64,000 nucleotides of DNA, taken from Takakia lepidozioides. Its lineage: Eukaryota > Streptophyta > Takakiopsida > Takakiales > Takakiaceae. The DNA lies in the NCBI GenBank assembly GCA_030704615.1, contig CM060733.1, positions 47,864,001-47,928,000 of the forward strand. The letters are read 5' to 3'. Shown here in pieces: positions 24,004 through 35,522 of this stretch. Positions within the stretch are counted from its first letter, which is position 1, and each line of letters opens with the position of its first letter. A program made the translations under genes and the position numbers. The notes under the pieces are model-generated. The model did no database searches, was not told the origin of the DNA, and worked only from the letters and a program-made list of their open reading frames with translations.

Positions 24004-25160
24004 CTTGTTTTGAAAGGTGGGTTTGCAAGATTTGTGTTGTCTATATGTTCTTTTCCTGAGGTATGTTTGGATGATGTCTTGAAAATTGGCTTCACTTCAC
24101 CACAGTTGTAATCACTGATTGGACAATGTGATATAGTGAAAGGGCAGGCAATTATCACCGAAAGAATCTCATGAAGTGTATGTCGGAATCAGCGTTGTTG
24201 CCACCCTGTCAAAGCATCCCTGTAATATTAGTTCTGGCCAATTGAAGTCAAGATTTAGTGTCCCTACACATATCTGCATGTCGGTTCAAGGATTTGATTG
24301 TATCAATCATTTCATGGAAGATGTGGAAGATATTGACCGGTGCATAGGAGCAAACTCATGTCTCTCTGCCTTCATACAGAATTAGGGTTTGAGAGCCTCA
24401 AGCTCAGCAACGTGGGTAGTATTTGCTTGTTGGAAATCTACGATGCCCTTGTATTGTAGGGGGACGGATTTTAGAGGTTCTGGGAGGCTTTGAAGCCCTT
24501 GCTAGCTTCTTAGATCATTACGTCATTCGTGATTGAGAATTGCTAAAAGGAGCATGTTGCACCCATACTCTTCTAGCTTTAAAAATCGAAAATTCTGGTG
24601 CTGGCTTGGTGAATGGATTGTAAGTTACCGCATCATACTGGCCAGGGTTCTGCAAGGGCTTGTTTTCACAGATGCACGTAGCAGATGGGACCATCTAGGG
24701 GTTTGATTTTGCGAAGACAATACCTCCACTTGCTCAGATTACCAGTAACATTTTTCTGGACAGGGAATGAGGAAGTGGATTCCTAGATGGCCTCCAGGCC
24801 AAATATTGAAATGCATCCAGGAACTAGGTGCAACACTGCTCCCAACTTTGGGAGCAGCAGTTAACTTCCAAGGGTGGGCTTTTACATCACTTCAATGGAG
24901 GCAAAGGGAGTAGATAATACAACAAGTGCCTCTTTGTCATCATTGTGACCACATTACAACAAAGAGCCATCTTCAATCACTCAGAAAATTGAGGAATTTC
25001 TTCTCGGGAGGTGGAATTTAGAGAGAGAGAGAGAAAGAGACCCCTTGCTGTATGTATATTTCCTTTTTGAATCATTAAAAAAACCCTCAAATATGTATAA
25101 TATTTTTTATTATATCAAGTTTATTCATTTAAAAACAGACCTCGGCCTGTACTACTATGT
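24004..25160. other. PPR 3' flank and spacer
   Basis: I recognise no gene. A GA run at about 25020-25040 is followed by A+T-rich sequence. Confidence 0.35.
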
Positions 25161-25164
25161 AGAT

Positions 25165-25550
25165 CCAAATTTTATGAAACCAAGTCGGTGCATCCCTATT
25201 CATTGAGGGCTTTCCAACGGTACCAAAATCGTGGCTAGAGGCCCTGCGGTTTGGGAGATCTCAAGACCCTACAAACAATATTGTGTTCATGCCATATTTG
25301 AAAAAAAAAAATCCAATTATTTACATTTATGTCCCCGTGTACAAAGGATAAATAAAGGGTCAGTAATTGTTGCAAGAAAGTCCATTTTGCTATTTTTCGC
25401 GAGTTTCCAACGACCAAAAGTACTTGAAATTTCATATCTCCCACACCGTAAGTTCCAAAATTATGAGACCAAGTCACTCCACCCCTCATCGATTTCCAAT
25501 GGTACCAAACACCAGGGCAGGGTCCCGCGGTTGGGGAGATCTCAACAATG
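25165..25550 (+). repeat. Two diverged direct repeats of about 95-100 bp
   Basis: Segments at about 25168-25264 and 25453-25545 share CCAAAwTTATGA, CCAAGTC, TTTCCAAyGGTACCAAA and GGGAGATCTCAA in order, with a period of about 280 bp. No coding content is seen. Confidence 0.6.
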
Positions 25551-25611
25551 ATACAAAATAAAACATTGGCTTTATTGTATATTACTGTTGAACAGACATT
25601 AATTCCTAGAA

Positions 25612-25690
25612 TTGTGGATTAGCGTAGTAGTATGGAGTTGCTCGTGGTATACAGGTGGTCTTGAGTTCAAATCTGCTTTGCGATATATAC
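25612..25690 (+). repeat. tRNA-derived SINE-like head
   Basis: TAGCGTAGTAGTATGGAG resembles a Pol III A box. GAGTTCAAATCTG, about 40 bp later, resembles a B box. Spacing is as in tRNA-derived SINEs. I could not confirm a cloverleaf or a target duplication. Confidence 0.45.
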
Positions 25691-25723
25691 ATATTTTGAA
25701 AGTTTTCGAAAAAATTAAAGACA

Positions 25724-25795
25724 CGTGAGATTTGAATCCGTGATGAGAGTTGGTGACCTTTACCACTACGCTACCCTTCTAATCATGCTAAACCC
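25724..25795 (-). repeat. tRNA-derived SINE-like head, minus strand
   Basis: On the minus strand GGGTAGCGTAGTGGTAAAGG (A-box type) is followed by GGATTCAAATCTC (B-box type). It lies about 35 bp from the previous head in opposite orientation, so the two may be arms of one composite insertion. Confidence 0.45.
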
Positions 25796-25824
25796 CTGCT
25801 GTAGACTTATATTTAAGGTGTTGC

Positions 25825-26660
25825 TTACCCCCCATGTATGTATAATGTTGTACATGGGGGGTTAAAAATACCCCTTCCTGTGCACGCACGTGGCTGGTAC
25901 AGGTTGGCTGGGGTTGCACCCCCAGGCATTTCTACGAGGAGTGAGTCTCGCAAGGCTTCCATCCACGGCACCGGGTCTGTTGTCCGCTCACGCGCGGATA
26001 TGATGTACGCAATTGGTATACCGTTAGGCCACTCGTCGAAGACCATCAATGTGTACAATGGGAACCTGTTCAGATGCACAATGTCAGATGTTGCCAGTGT
26101 GCGCACATCCATTAGTTGTGCAAGCGGATAAATTGTGAAATGGATGAAGAGTGTCTTGTGTGGTGATTTGTCCCGAAGGTTGCATCGCATGCAACGATAC
26201 GGGCATGGCCTAATTGAAGCATTCGCTTCTTCTGCCACTCAGTCTGTGCCGATTGTGAATGTTAAGTCGACATCGTAGTGCTTGAATGTTGGCGCCAATT
26301 TCTCTTCTTGATAGAAGAAGACCGATTTCGGGTTCTGATCTTTCCCCCATGCGGACACTCTCCGCATCGTTGGCATATTTTTTGAACGTTTGTCACACCC
26401 GTTTCTCGAAAAGGTTGCCCACATCCCGCTCCACCAAAAAATCGTCTCGTGTCCATGCATCCCCCAACCCAGTGTTGTTCATGACGTGTTCTTTATGTTT
26501 CATCATGATTTGGGCGACTGACAGACCTTGGCACAGACACTCCATGACCCATGCTTTCAATTCCTCGCTAATGTGTGGTGCATAGGCGTAACGAGTGTTC
26601 CTGAACTCAGCGGACTTCCCATGACAGACGTCCTCTTTCACGTCTGTATGCTCCATGTTG
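25825..26660 (-). pseudogene. Second MULE-type transposase fragment, different subfamily
   Basis: Minus-strand frames carry the N-terminal and early core parts of a Mutator-like transposase. They include a helical N-terminal block with HVMNNTGLGDAW, then a FFYQEEKLAPTF segment, then PLYTLMVFDEWPNGIPIAY and PWMEALRDSL. The last two are the usual text after the first catalytic Asp of plant MULE/FAR1-like transposases. Frames change near 26240 and 26400, and a stop breaks TFTIGTD from the rest. No SWIM or CxxH part is present. It is clearly a different lineage from the transposases at 0.5-2.8 and 51.6 kb. Confidence 0.6.
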
Positions 26661-28540
26661 TAGTAGTATGTGAGGACACAAATGTCGGGGGCGAGATAGC
26701 ATTACTGGACCTTGAAACAGCATTGGTAACCACGCTTGTAAGACTCTCCATATTCCGACTTCTTTCTCCTTGGGCCTTTATGAGGGTGAGATGTATTGTT
26801 GGTGCGCTTGTCATCTGGACCGTAACAGCATTGATACCTGGACATAAAAATCATAATTGATATCCATCGACTTCTGGAAGCATGAAATCACAGTACGTGG
26901 GGACGAAAAATGACAAGAGACATGCAATCAAACTACAAAAAGGACGATGAGCATGATACACACATGATACGTGGAAGCAGTGTGCACCATGCTCATCGTC
27001 CAAACCCTAAACTTCGTGTTACAACAGTTTACCAAGAATTACATCAGAGGTTCTACTCCCTTGGACTCATTCACAATGAATACTATTTGCTTGGGTAACT
27101 CTATGACACTATGAACAAGTGCAGAGCCTGAAAATAAATTACGTGAAAGATCCCAACAGAAGACTCATCCCAAATGATACTTTGAACAGAATCAACAGTA
27201 CAGCCAGGGCCATGTTCACCACAATGCTACATCTCTCAATTCCTCATTCCTGCTCTCCTCTACCCTTTCTGCCTGTGCAACTTCGCTCCAATAACCAAAA
27301 TAAGGCTTTTTGCTTGGCCCGTCGGCCTCTATATGCAACCCTTCCTACTACCGCCTCCATTCTATCAATGTGTGCCACCATGGATACCGGGCCGACAACC
27401 TATCTCAATATTTCCTCTGCTCTCATTGGTATGCCAGAGCTCATCAATGACACAAAACCATATGCTGCCGTAAATGAAAACCGCCAAGTATAATATAGCG
27501 GCACAATCCCAAGACAAACCCTCTCATATCTTGCCTATGTATTTATCAGAATATGTCAGTGAGGTGCTCTCGATCATGCAGAGCTCATGCTGCTCCAGCT
27601 TCACGACTCCACCATTTCCCGCCATGTCCCGTAGACTATGAGCAAAACAATGGATGCACAGATAAGTCGTCCATCGCGGAAAGCCCACATTCGCCAAAAA
27701 CATTTGCAATGTCCTGGAGGCATAGATGAAATCATCTGCCATGGATATCTCTTGGAAACAAATATGCGAGCCCCTGCAAGAAGAAGGTGGGGACTAGGGA
27801 TTATTGATCCTGAAACACAGATAACAACATTGTTTATGGATTCCCAGATTGGACTGGGACCAAAAAGGGGTTGGTGGAAATTCTTGGTAGCTGACATCAT
27901 TAGCCTCCCCCCTCAAGTCAGTGCACTGGCAGCCCTCCCTTCACTGGATTGCAAATGGTTTCAAGCATAAAGCTCGGGGGTCCCCTCTGGGTTGCGATCT
28001 GGCAAGCGTGGGCAAAACTCCGTCCATTCCTCCTAAAAGCAGAGCCTAACTCGTATGAGGAAACACTCAGATAACCACTCTTCCTAATATCACCGGGGGG
28101 GGGGGTGTGTGTGGGTCACTACATGTATTTGTTTTCCATATCACGAGCGTACAAAGGTATATTTATACTAGGCTATATTTTTAAAATTTGCATTTAGAGA
28201 ACCAATTCAAAAACACCATAATTGAAGGACCCCCAGATTTGGGTAGAGCAGGCTTATTCATCAAATAAGCCTGATGAATGAATGAAGTCTTGAGAAGATT
28301 TCATCCTGATGGATTAGAGTTGGATGAAATATGAGAAACTTCACAAGGATGGATATATTTTAAATATTGTAGATAAAACCCTTTATTACATTAACTTTTT
28401 AAGTAAAACTCTGGATTTTTTTGTAACCTTTTTTTTAAAAAAAACTGGGTGAAAGGATATTTGCCTTACCATATTTTCAAAGTAAAACTTTTCTAAAATT
28501 TACCTCAAAAAAATAAACTACACCCTATATTTGTTCTCAC
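26661..28540. other. Spacer, mostly unrecognised
   Basis: No intact gene. A possible hAT transposase scrap lies at 27524-27745 (separate entry). A G run occurs at about 28096-28106. The rest is A+T-rich with short frames. Confidence 0.3.
27524..27745 (-). pseudogene. Possible hAT-type (DUF659-like) transposase scrap
   Basis: The minus-strand frame reads DDFIYASRTLQMFL, then FPRWTTYLCIHCFAHSLRDM. This is like the C-x-AH-x-LNL-x-x-KD region of hAT/DUF659 transposases. Only about 70 residues can be seen and no dimerisation domain follows. A weak call. Confidence 0.3.
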
Positions 28541-29065
28541 GTGGTTTTGAAAATACGGAGAGTGGCCCCCCCAAGCCTAATATACTCGAGTTCTGCCACA
28601 CAGGCCCAAATGAACTTATCAAAAAAGTGGTCAGCCTGGGAAGGCAAAAGCATCAGCCTGATCAAATACATATGGTCCAATGGTTCCTTTATCCTTAGAG
28701 ACTCCATCTCCACCACATTTGGCAAAATTAGACTGAATCATGGTATGATACCATTATCTAATCCATTCCACCTACATGGATCAATTTACTTAATATGGGA
28801 CCTTCCACACCTGCTTCTAACTTCTGGACACTGGTCATCACAAACAACACACTCACAATTCTGTTTGTGTAGTCAGCTCCGACCATCACCTCAAGGCTTA
28901 CTCATTCCATATAGACCCATGCACAATGACCCTCAATATTCAAATACCACACACGGCAAACATTCCCAAAACTTCCACATACTCCAGTTAGAATCTACTG
29001 TTGGTCCTCTCAACAAAAGACATGAAACCCCCCCCCCACCACTAAATCAACCACTGATTATCTAG
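28541..29065 (+). pseudogene. 3' fragment of a LINE ORF2 protein
   Basis: KKWSAWEGKSISLIKYIW and SNGSFILRDSIS parallel the C-terminal block of the LINE at 41.2-43.2 kb (KRWSKWDCLGVRQIHNIWSG, DSLISQDS). No reverse-transcriptase part is present. The frame degrades into Pro/His runs. Probably a 5'-truncated LINE copy on the plus strand. Confidence 0.4.
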
Positions 29066-29375
29066 CTCTCCTCCCATCTCCACTGAGGATGAGGATGAGG
29101 ATAACTAGTCCTAGTCCATGTAGGTCCCACGGTCAGTCTACTGAACCCTTGTGAGCTTTTCAGCTCATGTCTTGTAAATATATTTCCATCTTTCCATCTT
29201 CCATCTTATTCATGTGTCGCACCGTCCTCACCCTCGATTCATGCTTGCTCAATTGTGTACCTGCTAAATCAGAGAAATGGAACTGTAAGTTCTCCCATCC
29301 CCAAATACAAAACCAGGAAAAAAACAAAAATCACCCCCAATTCACCCCCAAAATGAACCCCCAACCCCCCCCCCC
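29066..29375. other. Short spacer
   Basis: C- and A-rich sequence with long C runs near 29025-29040 and 29359-29372. No feature seen. Confidence 0.3.
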
Positions 29376-29379
29376 ACCA

Positions 29380-30079
29380 GGCTGCCCTCACGACTGCAGC
29401 ACGTCGCCAAGGGCGACGTGTTTTTTGGGCGGGGGTCGCAAGCAGCGACAGTCGGGCGTCGCAAACCCCATTTGAGGGCAGCAACGCCCGACACCCCCTG
29501 CAACGTGTTTTTAGTCCGGGGGTCGCAACCCCGACGCCTTGGCGTCGCAGAGACTGCCACCCTGCCAGCACCATTTTATTTTTTTTAAATTAAAAAAAAA
29601 AAAAAAAACGCGACCCCGAAGCGTCGCAACAACCCACGCCCGGGTGTGGCGGAGACCGATTCCAGCTGTTTTGTGCCACGCCCAATAGTTGCTGGCAACG
29701 ACGCATGGGCGTCGCTTGGCATACCACCCGGCTGACTCTCGGGCAGGTTAAAAAAAAAAAAGGGATGCGGCGCCGCGCCGGCGCCCCCACCAACGGCGTC
29801 GGCTGGAGGGCAGCGACGGCGAGATGTCGCTGGAAGAGGCTCCTGCCATCGGCGTGGACGGCCTGAAAAACCGACGTCCGGCAGTCGCGGGAGTTGGGGC
29901 GGGGGCTCGCGACCCCCATACGTCGCATTTTTGCGACGTCATTTTGGCGACGCCCTTGTGACTGCAGGGTGACGGCCAGGCGTCGCAAATTCTGCGCCTC
30001 CCGCGTGCCCGAAAAGGGCGTTTTCCCGACGCTGCGGCATGGCGCGGGCGTCGCAAAGGCCCCCATTTTCCTGTAGTGT
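29380..30079. mobile_element. G+C-rich terminal region of a CACTA-like element
   Basis: The right edge reads TTTTCCTGTAGTG, ending at about 30079. That is the reverse complement of CACTACAGGAAAA, close to the CACTACAAGAAA start of plant En/Spm (CACTA) elements. The 700 bp before it repeats GCGTCGCA many times in both orientations, like CACTA subterminal repeats. I found no matching left end and no transposase, so this may be a solo or truncated end. Confidence 0.45.
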
Positions 30080-30260
30080 CAGTACCATACTGGTTTCAAT
30101 AATTCAACTGTACCCCAATACCTTTACCCTAGTGGTATCAAAAAACCATGATACCAGTCCAACACTGGTGCATACCCTGGTACATACCCGGACCTCACCT
30201 ATGTACCCGCCTAACATTGGTATTTACTGTCAACATTTGTATGTGCTCAAAGAAGGATTG
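30080..30260. repeat. ATACCAGT-rich repeat, locus 1
   Basis: Dense TACCA/TGGTA words, including ATACCAGTCCAAC near 30159, recur at 34.45-34.68 kb and 57.7-58.33 kb. See the separate finding. Confidence 0.5.
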
Positions 30261-30390
30261 GTTGTTGTAGGGGGTGTCTGCATCAGCACGTTTGCTAGTT
30301 GTTGCCATTAGGCCTGAGCATAAATCTATAGTCTCTCATTGAGGTCTCTCTAGTGTCTCCCATTCAGTCTGTCCTATTGTTATATGACAC

Positions 30391-30566
30391 GACAACCAGC
30401 ATGTAGCCCAATGGTAATGGGCACATACCACGTTGGATGTGGTTATGGGTTCAAACCACCATTTGGTGTGTCATGAAGGTTTTCACCTTCCTGCTAGAAG
30501 GCAGTAGCCCTTCGGGGTCAAGTGACACCATAAGTTACGCTCCATTCAGGAGGCGTCATACTACTA
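30391..30566 (+). mobile_element. tRNA-derived SINE insertion with 13-bp target duplications
   Basis: TGTTATATGACAC occurs at 30378-30390 and again at 30567-30579, exactly bracketing a 176-bp insert. Near the 5' end the insert has an A-box-like TGTAGCCCAATGGTAATGGG and a B-box-like GGGTTCAAACC about 40 bp on. Target duplications of 7-20 bp and Pol III boxes are standard SINE features. The 3' end is CTACTACTA-like rather than poly(A). Confidence 0.75.
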
Positions 30567-30579
30567 TGTTATATGACAC

Positions 30580-32290
30580 TTTGAAGGATGTCCAAACTGA
30601 ACTTGTGGGGTTTGGATGGCTGCAATTCAACGTGCAGCGTGTTTCGTGTGAGGAAACCCATGCTATTGAGGCCTCAGAGCAAGCAAACAGGGCCCTCCAG
30701 AAAATTTTGGACAGGGCTAGAGCATGTGTTCCTGGTGTAGTTTAGGCTCTCACATTTGAAGAGGCCTTGTTTCCAACACAATTTCTTCATGTCTGCCGTA
30801 GACAGTACCCAATGAGCAACATGCAGCTCCATCAGGTAGACAACACACATTTTTTACTGAATGTCACATGATGTTGTACTTTAACTTTTGAGGCCAGCAT
30901 TGACAGGCTCTTCAAACTCTTTGATTAAATGAATCATGGAGCTCTTGGCCATGGAGGCCACAAATTCTTCACTACCATATCACCTCTCTCACATTTTCTG
31001 TTCTTTTCCCTTTGTAATCCCTCAACAGTTTGTGTAAATCAGGAAGGTCAATCTTTCCTACAGCATTGACTGTTTTTGTGGGTGTCTTCCTTAAATAGTT
31101 GATAGAGCTATTTCTTTGCTTATGGTATGAACTCGTCCGAAGCCCCCCTCCCGTGGTGCATCCAATTGCTCCACCACTCCGTTTGAACTGAGGTACAACA
31201 ATGCCGCTCCCTCTCCAGGAATGCGTCGGGCTGCCTCCGTGTCAATGACTCGGTGCGGCGTTTTCCGTGGGCCTTCGCTGAATCTGCCCACTAGCCAACT
31301 CACACAAACAAGTCCTTCTCCCAACCCGACACCAGACCTCTTGTCGTTTGTTTCACCATCGAGCCAATAAACTGCTTGAGATTTCATGTGATGTTGTCCG
31401 CTCGATGTTCCACCCACTGGTCGAACTTGAGCTTCTCCCTCTCCTTTGGTTGTTGGCAGTCCGGAACAGCTCCCTACACCTTGGTCGCTTTCCGGCTCGC
31501 ACGCTTACTCACTAGTTTTTGGTCACCAACAGGCTTGCACCGTTCTCGGGGTTACTACTCCCTATATATACTTCTGTGACTGTCCGCGGGGGTTTCACAA
31601 ACAACACCATCATTTTATGGCAAACCACCACGAAGACCCTTGACTCCCGGTGATGAGTCGCGGTGAGTCTTGGCCCACCCATCATGACCCCAATGGACCG
31701 TGATGAGTCCCAAGACTCCCCACGACTCTCACCACAAGGTCTCCGCCCCATGGTGAGTCCTATGCCACCCCCACTAAGACCCACTAAGCTACCACCACCC
31801 CTCGTGGAACCACCCCCACCGCAACCCGGTGTGCGGGGCTCCACCTAGTGAGCACCTTCGCCTCCTTGAGCACTCAAGGGTGCTTCAACCCCCGTACCTA
31901 TTGTTGCCACTGCCCCCACCACAGGAGCAGCCCCTCTTGTGTCCCGACCCCCCTGCCCTCAAGGCAAAGGGCCGCGACAATCATGCTCTTCTCCATAAAA
32001 TATGCTAGCACCAACTCCTTGACAACATCGGCGGCTTTGTTGGGGTCATGGTCTCTGTTGATAGCGCTATCACGCTCCGATCCATGTTTCCTCTTTCTCC
32101 TTGATGAATTTCTCGTCCCAGTGCTAGACCCTGTTCCAGACATTGCTTGGTATGTTATGGCAAGAAAATGAAATTAGATCTTGGAACAAACTGCACAAAA
32201 ATAGATTTTCACTCCCGACACCCCCCCTCAACCCTTCCCCCTCCCGATATAGCAAATCGATTTGTGCACCCTTTTGGTCACACGCCGGAC
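30580..32290. other. Unrecognised region, possible decayed coding sequence
   Basis: On the minus strand a plausible start at 32143 gives a short Lys/Arg-rich leader (SSRRKRKHGSERDS) and a helical stretch. Gly/Pro-rich frames follow to 31512, with another frame at 31417-31091. They may be pieces of one decayed element protein, but I recognise no domain and cannot join them. Target-flanking sequence of the SINE continues to about 30745. Confidence 0.25.
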
Positions 32291-32297
32291 GTGATTC

Positions 32298-32452
32298 CAA
32301 ACCAATTCTCTCGTCAGTTCAAGGATAAAAAAACTCGAAAATCTCCCCCCTCAAATGCCAAGCACCCTTGCCTAAACCAATTCTCTCGTCAATTCAAGGG
32401 AAAAAAAAAACAAAAACCTCCCCCCTCAAATGTCAAGCACCCTTGCCTCTTC
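32298..32452 (+). repeat. ~77-bp tandem duplication
   Basis: Two adjacent copies each run from ACCAATTCTCTCGTCA through CTCCCCCCTCAAATG to AAGCACCCTTGCCT. They differ at a few bases and in the length of an A run. Confidence 0.8.
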
Positions 32453-32579
32453 CAGTTCGAACTCTCGGACTCAGAACGCGAAGCATCCAAAGTACCCTCA
32501 AGCTCGAGAACAGGGAGGCAAAGGTGAAAACATGGGGGGGAACCCTCTTTTATACCCCCTCCACCCTCCCCCCCGCCCA

Positions 32580-33150
32580 TACCCCCAAACCCAACCCTCC
32601 ACCGGCATGGCGGTCGCCCATCCCGCACGCAGCGCCACGTGGTGGTCCCGCCGGCGACCGCGCATGGCGGTCGCCCAGCCACCCACCATGCCACGTGCTT
32701 GCAGCCGCGGCCCGCCGGCGACCAGCACATGGCGGTCGCCCTGTTCTCCCTCCCGACGATGGCATGTGGCGGTCACCCTCTTCTCCCGCCTGCAACCTGC
32801 ACGTGCCGGTCGTCCCGCCCGCCCCTCCGGGCACCCCCCTGCCGCCTGACCGCAACCTGCGACCGCCGCTATGGCGGTCGTCTGCATGGCCACCTCAGGC
32901 GCCTCGAAGGTGACTGCCGCCGCTCCTTGGGCTCGCCGGCAGCTGTGCCATGCTGTCTAAGGATGTGGCAATGTTTTACCCATGTCTTTACCTACTGACG
33001 TGACGTGTGACCCAAATCCCGTCAGTGTCGCCGACGCCGACGTGACATGACGTCATGTCGGCCTGCAACCGGGACGCCTCTGCAGCACGTCCAGTAGAGT
33101 GGCGACCGACGCCAGCTCACTGGCTCCGAGGTGACCGCCACTTTGGCGTC
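32580..33150. repeat. G+C-rich block with repeated ATGGCGGTCGCC
   Basis: ATGGCGGTCGCCC or a close variant recurs near 32608, 32663, 32729, 32765 and 32871. The complementary GGCGACCG appears at about 33100. Long Pro/Ala/Gly frames exist on several strands because of composition. It could be another DNA-transposon subterminal array. No gene is called. Confidence 0.5.
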
Positions 33151-33387
33151 ACACATCATGGGATTATAAAATATATATGTGTTCATCCACGAGATTTGGA
33201 GGGTTACACATTTTGGTGGAATGGGGGTTCCTTTCGTGATGTTTGGAAGAGTGATTTGGTTCGTAGAAACAACCTTTGCTCTTTTAGCATTTAATGTAGA
33301 GTCAGATACGAGTTATTTTCGTATCCTAGACTTTATCTCCGTTCGGAGAGGTTTGGCTCTTATTACACTGATCACAGTGATGTAACC

Positions 33388-33455
33388 GGGGTTTTAATTT
33401 TTTTTCCCCATCAAATAATTTATAATAAATATATCAGGGATATAACCCCCTGTTC
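33388..33455 (+). repeat. Dispersed repeat, copy 2 (partner at 5277)
   Basis: Same order of blocks as at 5277-5340: GGGGTTTTAATTTTT, CCCC, ATAATTTATAATAAA, ATCAGGG. The left flank also has a weakly similar TTACACTG-CAGTG stretch. Confidence 0.5.
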
Positions 33456-33552
33456 TTTATATATATATATATTTGTCTCGAAAGTTTATGTCATGTGGTT
33501 CTCCTTATAATTGATTTCTTTGTCAAAGGTAGTGGTATTTTCCAGTGTTGGT

Positions 33553-34114
33553 CTAGTTGTACAAAAACCCGGATATCAACCTGATAATGCACATGGGTAT
33601 GGAAGCCCCTACCAGACGGTTCCAGATAGGTCGGAAATCCGTCTCGCTGGTATGAGGCATGCGATTCAGCTGACTATACCATAGGTCTGACTGACAGGGT
33701 CTTCTTGCATAGGGCAGTATGATGCCCCCTTGTTCGCCATGATCTGGAAGTCGGTGCAATTGCAGGTGGGTAATTCTGAAATGGTGATGGTGTACACCTC
33801 ATTGCGAACAGCTGAGCCTGCCGTGGCCATCTGATACACACGCCCGAAGCCTGGTGGGGGCACTTTTGTCGAGCTCTGGATTGTACAGTTCATCCGAAGT
33901 GCATTCCCCATCCTTGTCTCGTTCACTTTTGAGGGAGGTCGCCACCTCTTCGGTTTCCCCCAACGGTGTGTAGGATGCTTAGAGCTATCGCGTCCCATTG
34001 TTCTTGCTCCCACAGGGGTCGGTGGTGGAGGCTGTGGAAGCGGAAATGGTTGTCTGGGGACGTCAGTGCGCTGCACCATCCAAAATCTTGCGGCAGTAAG
34101 GGCGTCGGCCTCAA
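33553..34114 (-). pseudogene. SWIM-domain tail of a third transposase of the 51.6-kb family
   Basis: Minus-strand frames align with the last ~130 residues of the intact transposase. GFGRVYQMATAGS matches GYGRIYQLQTEGS, and CNCTDFQIM matches the CDCPDF start of the SWIM finger. The second half of the finger (ILPYARRPCQSDLW) is in another frame and lacks the CKH residues, so the zinc site is broken. Upstream text is Pro-rich. No transposase core lies beside it. Confidence 0.6.
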
Positions 34115-34829
34115 CCTGACTCAGATCGCAGCCTGGTACCTGTGGGGTATGATTAGGATTTTGGGGAGTGCGATACCCTAGCCGCTTGGTCTCGGCTCAC
34201 CAGTTGTTGATGTTGTTACTTGTTTCGTCGCTGGAACTCGGTTGTCGGTATCGCCGTTTAGGTATCAATGCGCGTACTAGTCTAGAGATGGCTATATCCA
34301 TATTGATTCCTTGGATTACAGCCCACGAGATCACGGTAGAGTGGTCTTTTCTAAAGTAGTGAGCAGTGAGGTATTTCATTATTTAGTAAGGAGGTGAATT
34401 TGCATGCTACGATCAGTGTGCTTCTTTCTGAAATGATTCTTTTTCAATACTTTTACACGAAGTTGATATCAGTAAATATCAAGGTTTTCATACCATTGTT
34501 GATACTAGGTCTGCAAATGTGAAATACTGGCATTATTGATACCCTACAAATACCAATTCTGGGTTTGTTTTTAATATTGCATACCCTTGTTTGGGACATT
34601 TCTAAACTTTTAAACTACCATGACCCTCCTGGTATCTCCAAAACACGATAACATACCAACACTGGTATTTTCCCCATTATTCCACAATGAATGCTTATCA
34701 TCCATGGCAATAGAGGTCTCCCCCACTATCCATTATGCATATGGAATTTCACAATCATGACAATATGTGCGGGCACTCTGCCCAAGACCTGAAACGAAGC
34801 TTAGGAGAGACGAGTGTCTTGGAAAGTGG
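34115..34829. other. Spacer with ATACCA words, likely LINE 3' flank at the right
   Basis: No gene. TACCA/ATACTGG words cluster at 34450-34680. The last ~100 bp should be the 3' flank of the LINE at 41.2-43.2 kb, separated from it by the LTR element. Confidence 0.4.
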
Positions 34830-34840
34830 TCAATGGTCAA

Positions 34841-35484
34841 CGTCACGGACATAGCCCAGAGGAACTTACCAGGAGTAAATACCAGAAGTTACCAAGTTAC
34901 ATGTTATCGGAAGTTACCATGACTTATCGTGATTTACCATGATCTACCATGATTTATCATTACTTATTAAGTTACCGGGAGTTTACAAAATTACCAAGAG
35001 TAACTTGGGAAACTGCTCAGGAAGCTTCCTTTGGAGGAAACTTCTCCATCAAGATACCTTCTTTGTTTAAGGAAGCTTCTCCATCAAGAAATCTTTGTTT
35101 AATCTTGGAAACTTCTCCAGCAAGAAACCTCCATAGGGGAAGCTTCTTATGGAAGCTTCTTAGTAGCCAGTATATATAGGAGGCGAGACTGGACACTCTT
35201 CAGTTTCGCCAACACCAGTTCAAGTTACTCTTGTTTCTAGTACTCCAGTCTAGTTCCCAGTACTCTAGCTCAATTTCCAGTATCTAGTACTCCAGTCCAG
35301 TTTCCAGCATTCCCGTATTCAAGTCGTGTTTCAATGTCTTATACTCTTGTTCATTGTTATAAAGATCGTCTTGATTTCTATTTACTCATCATGCATTCGG
35401 CCACGCCGACCTTGATTTCTTGTCTAGTCTTGTACCTCTAATCTGATATCTTGTTTGTGTTCAGTCATGTTCTCGTCCTTGACA
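34841..35484 (+). repeat. 5' LTR
   Basis: Matches 40613-41244. In the first ~375 bp I count about 21 substitutions, some 18 of them transitions, and one indel, so about 94% identity. A TATA box (TATATATAGG) lies at about 35170. The first bases differ from the 3' copy, which starts TGATATCACGG, so the 5' edge is damaged or misplaced by a few bases. It ends CTTGACA. Confidence 0.88.
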
Positions 35485-35522
35485 GTTTGACGAGACTAAA
35501 GTTTGTTCCTTAGTTAGTTAAG

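Noticed and set aside
28117-28130. CACTACATGTATTTG as the left end of the CACTA-like element at 29.4-30.1 kb
   Set aside because: Only the first seven bases fit, the flanking triplet does not match the right side, and no subterminal repeats follow it.
30391-30566. Functional tRNA gene
   Set aside because: Box-like words are present but the stems do not fold convincingly, and the insert is bracketed by target duplications.
32368-32913. Pro-rich frame of 181 codons and Gly/Arg-rich frames on the opposite strand
   Set aside because: All frames are open because of G+C composition and the ATGGCGGTCGCC repeats; no domain or start context.
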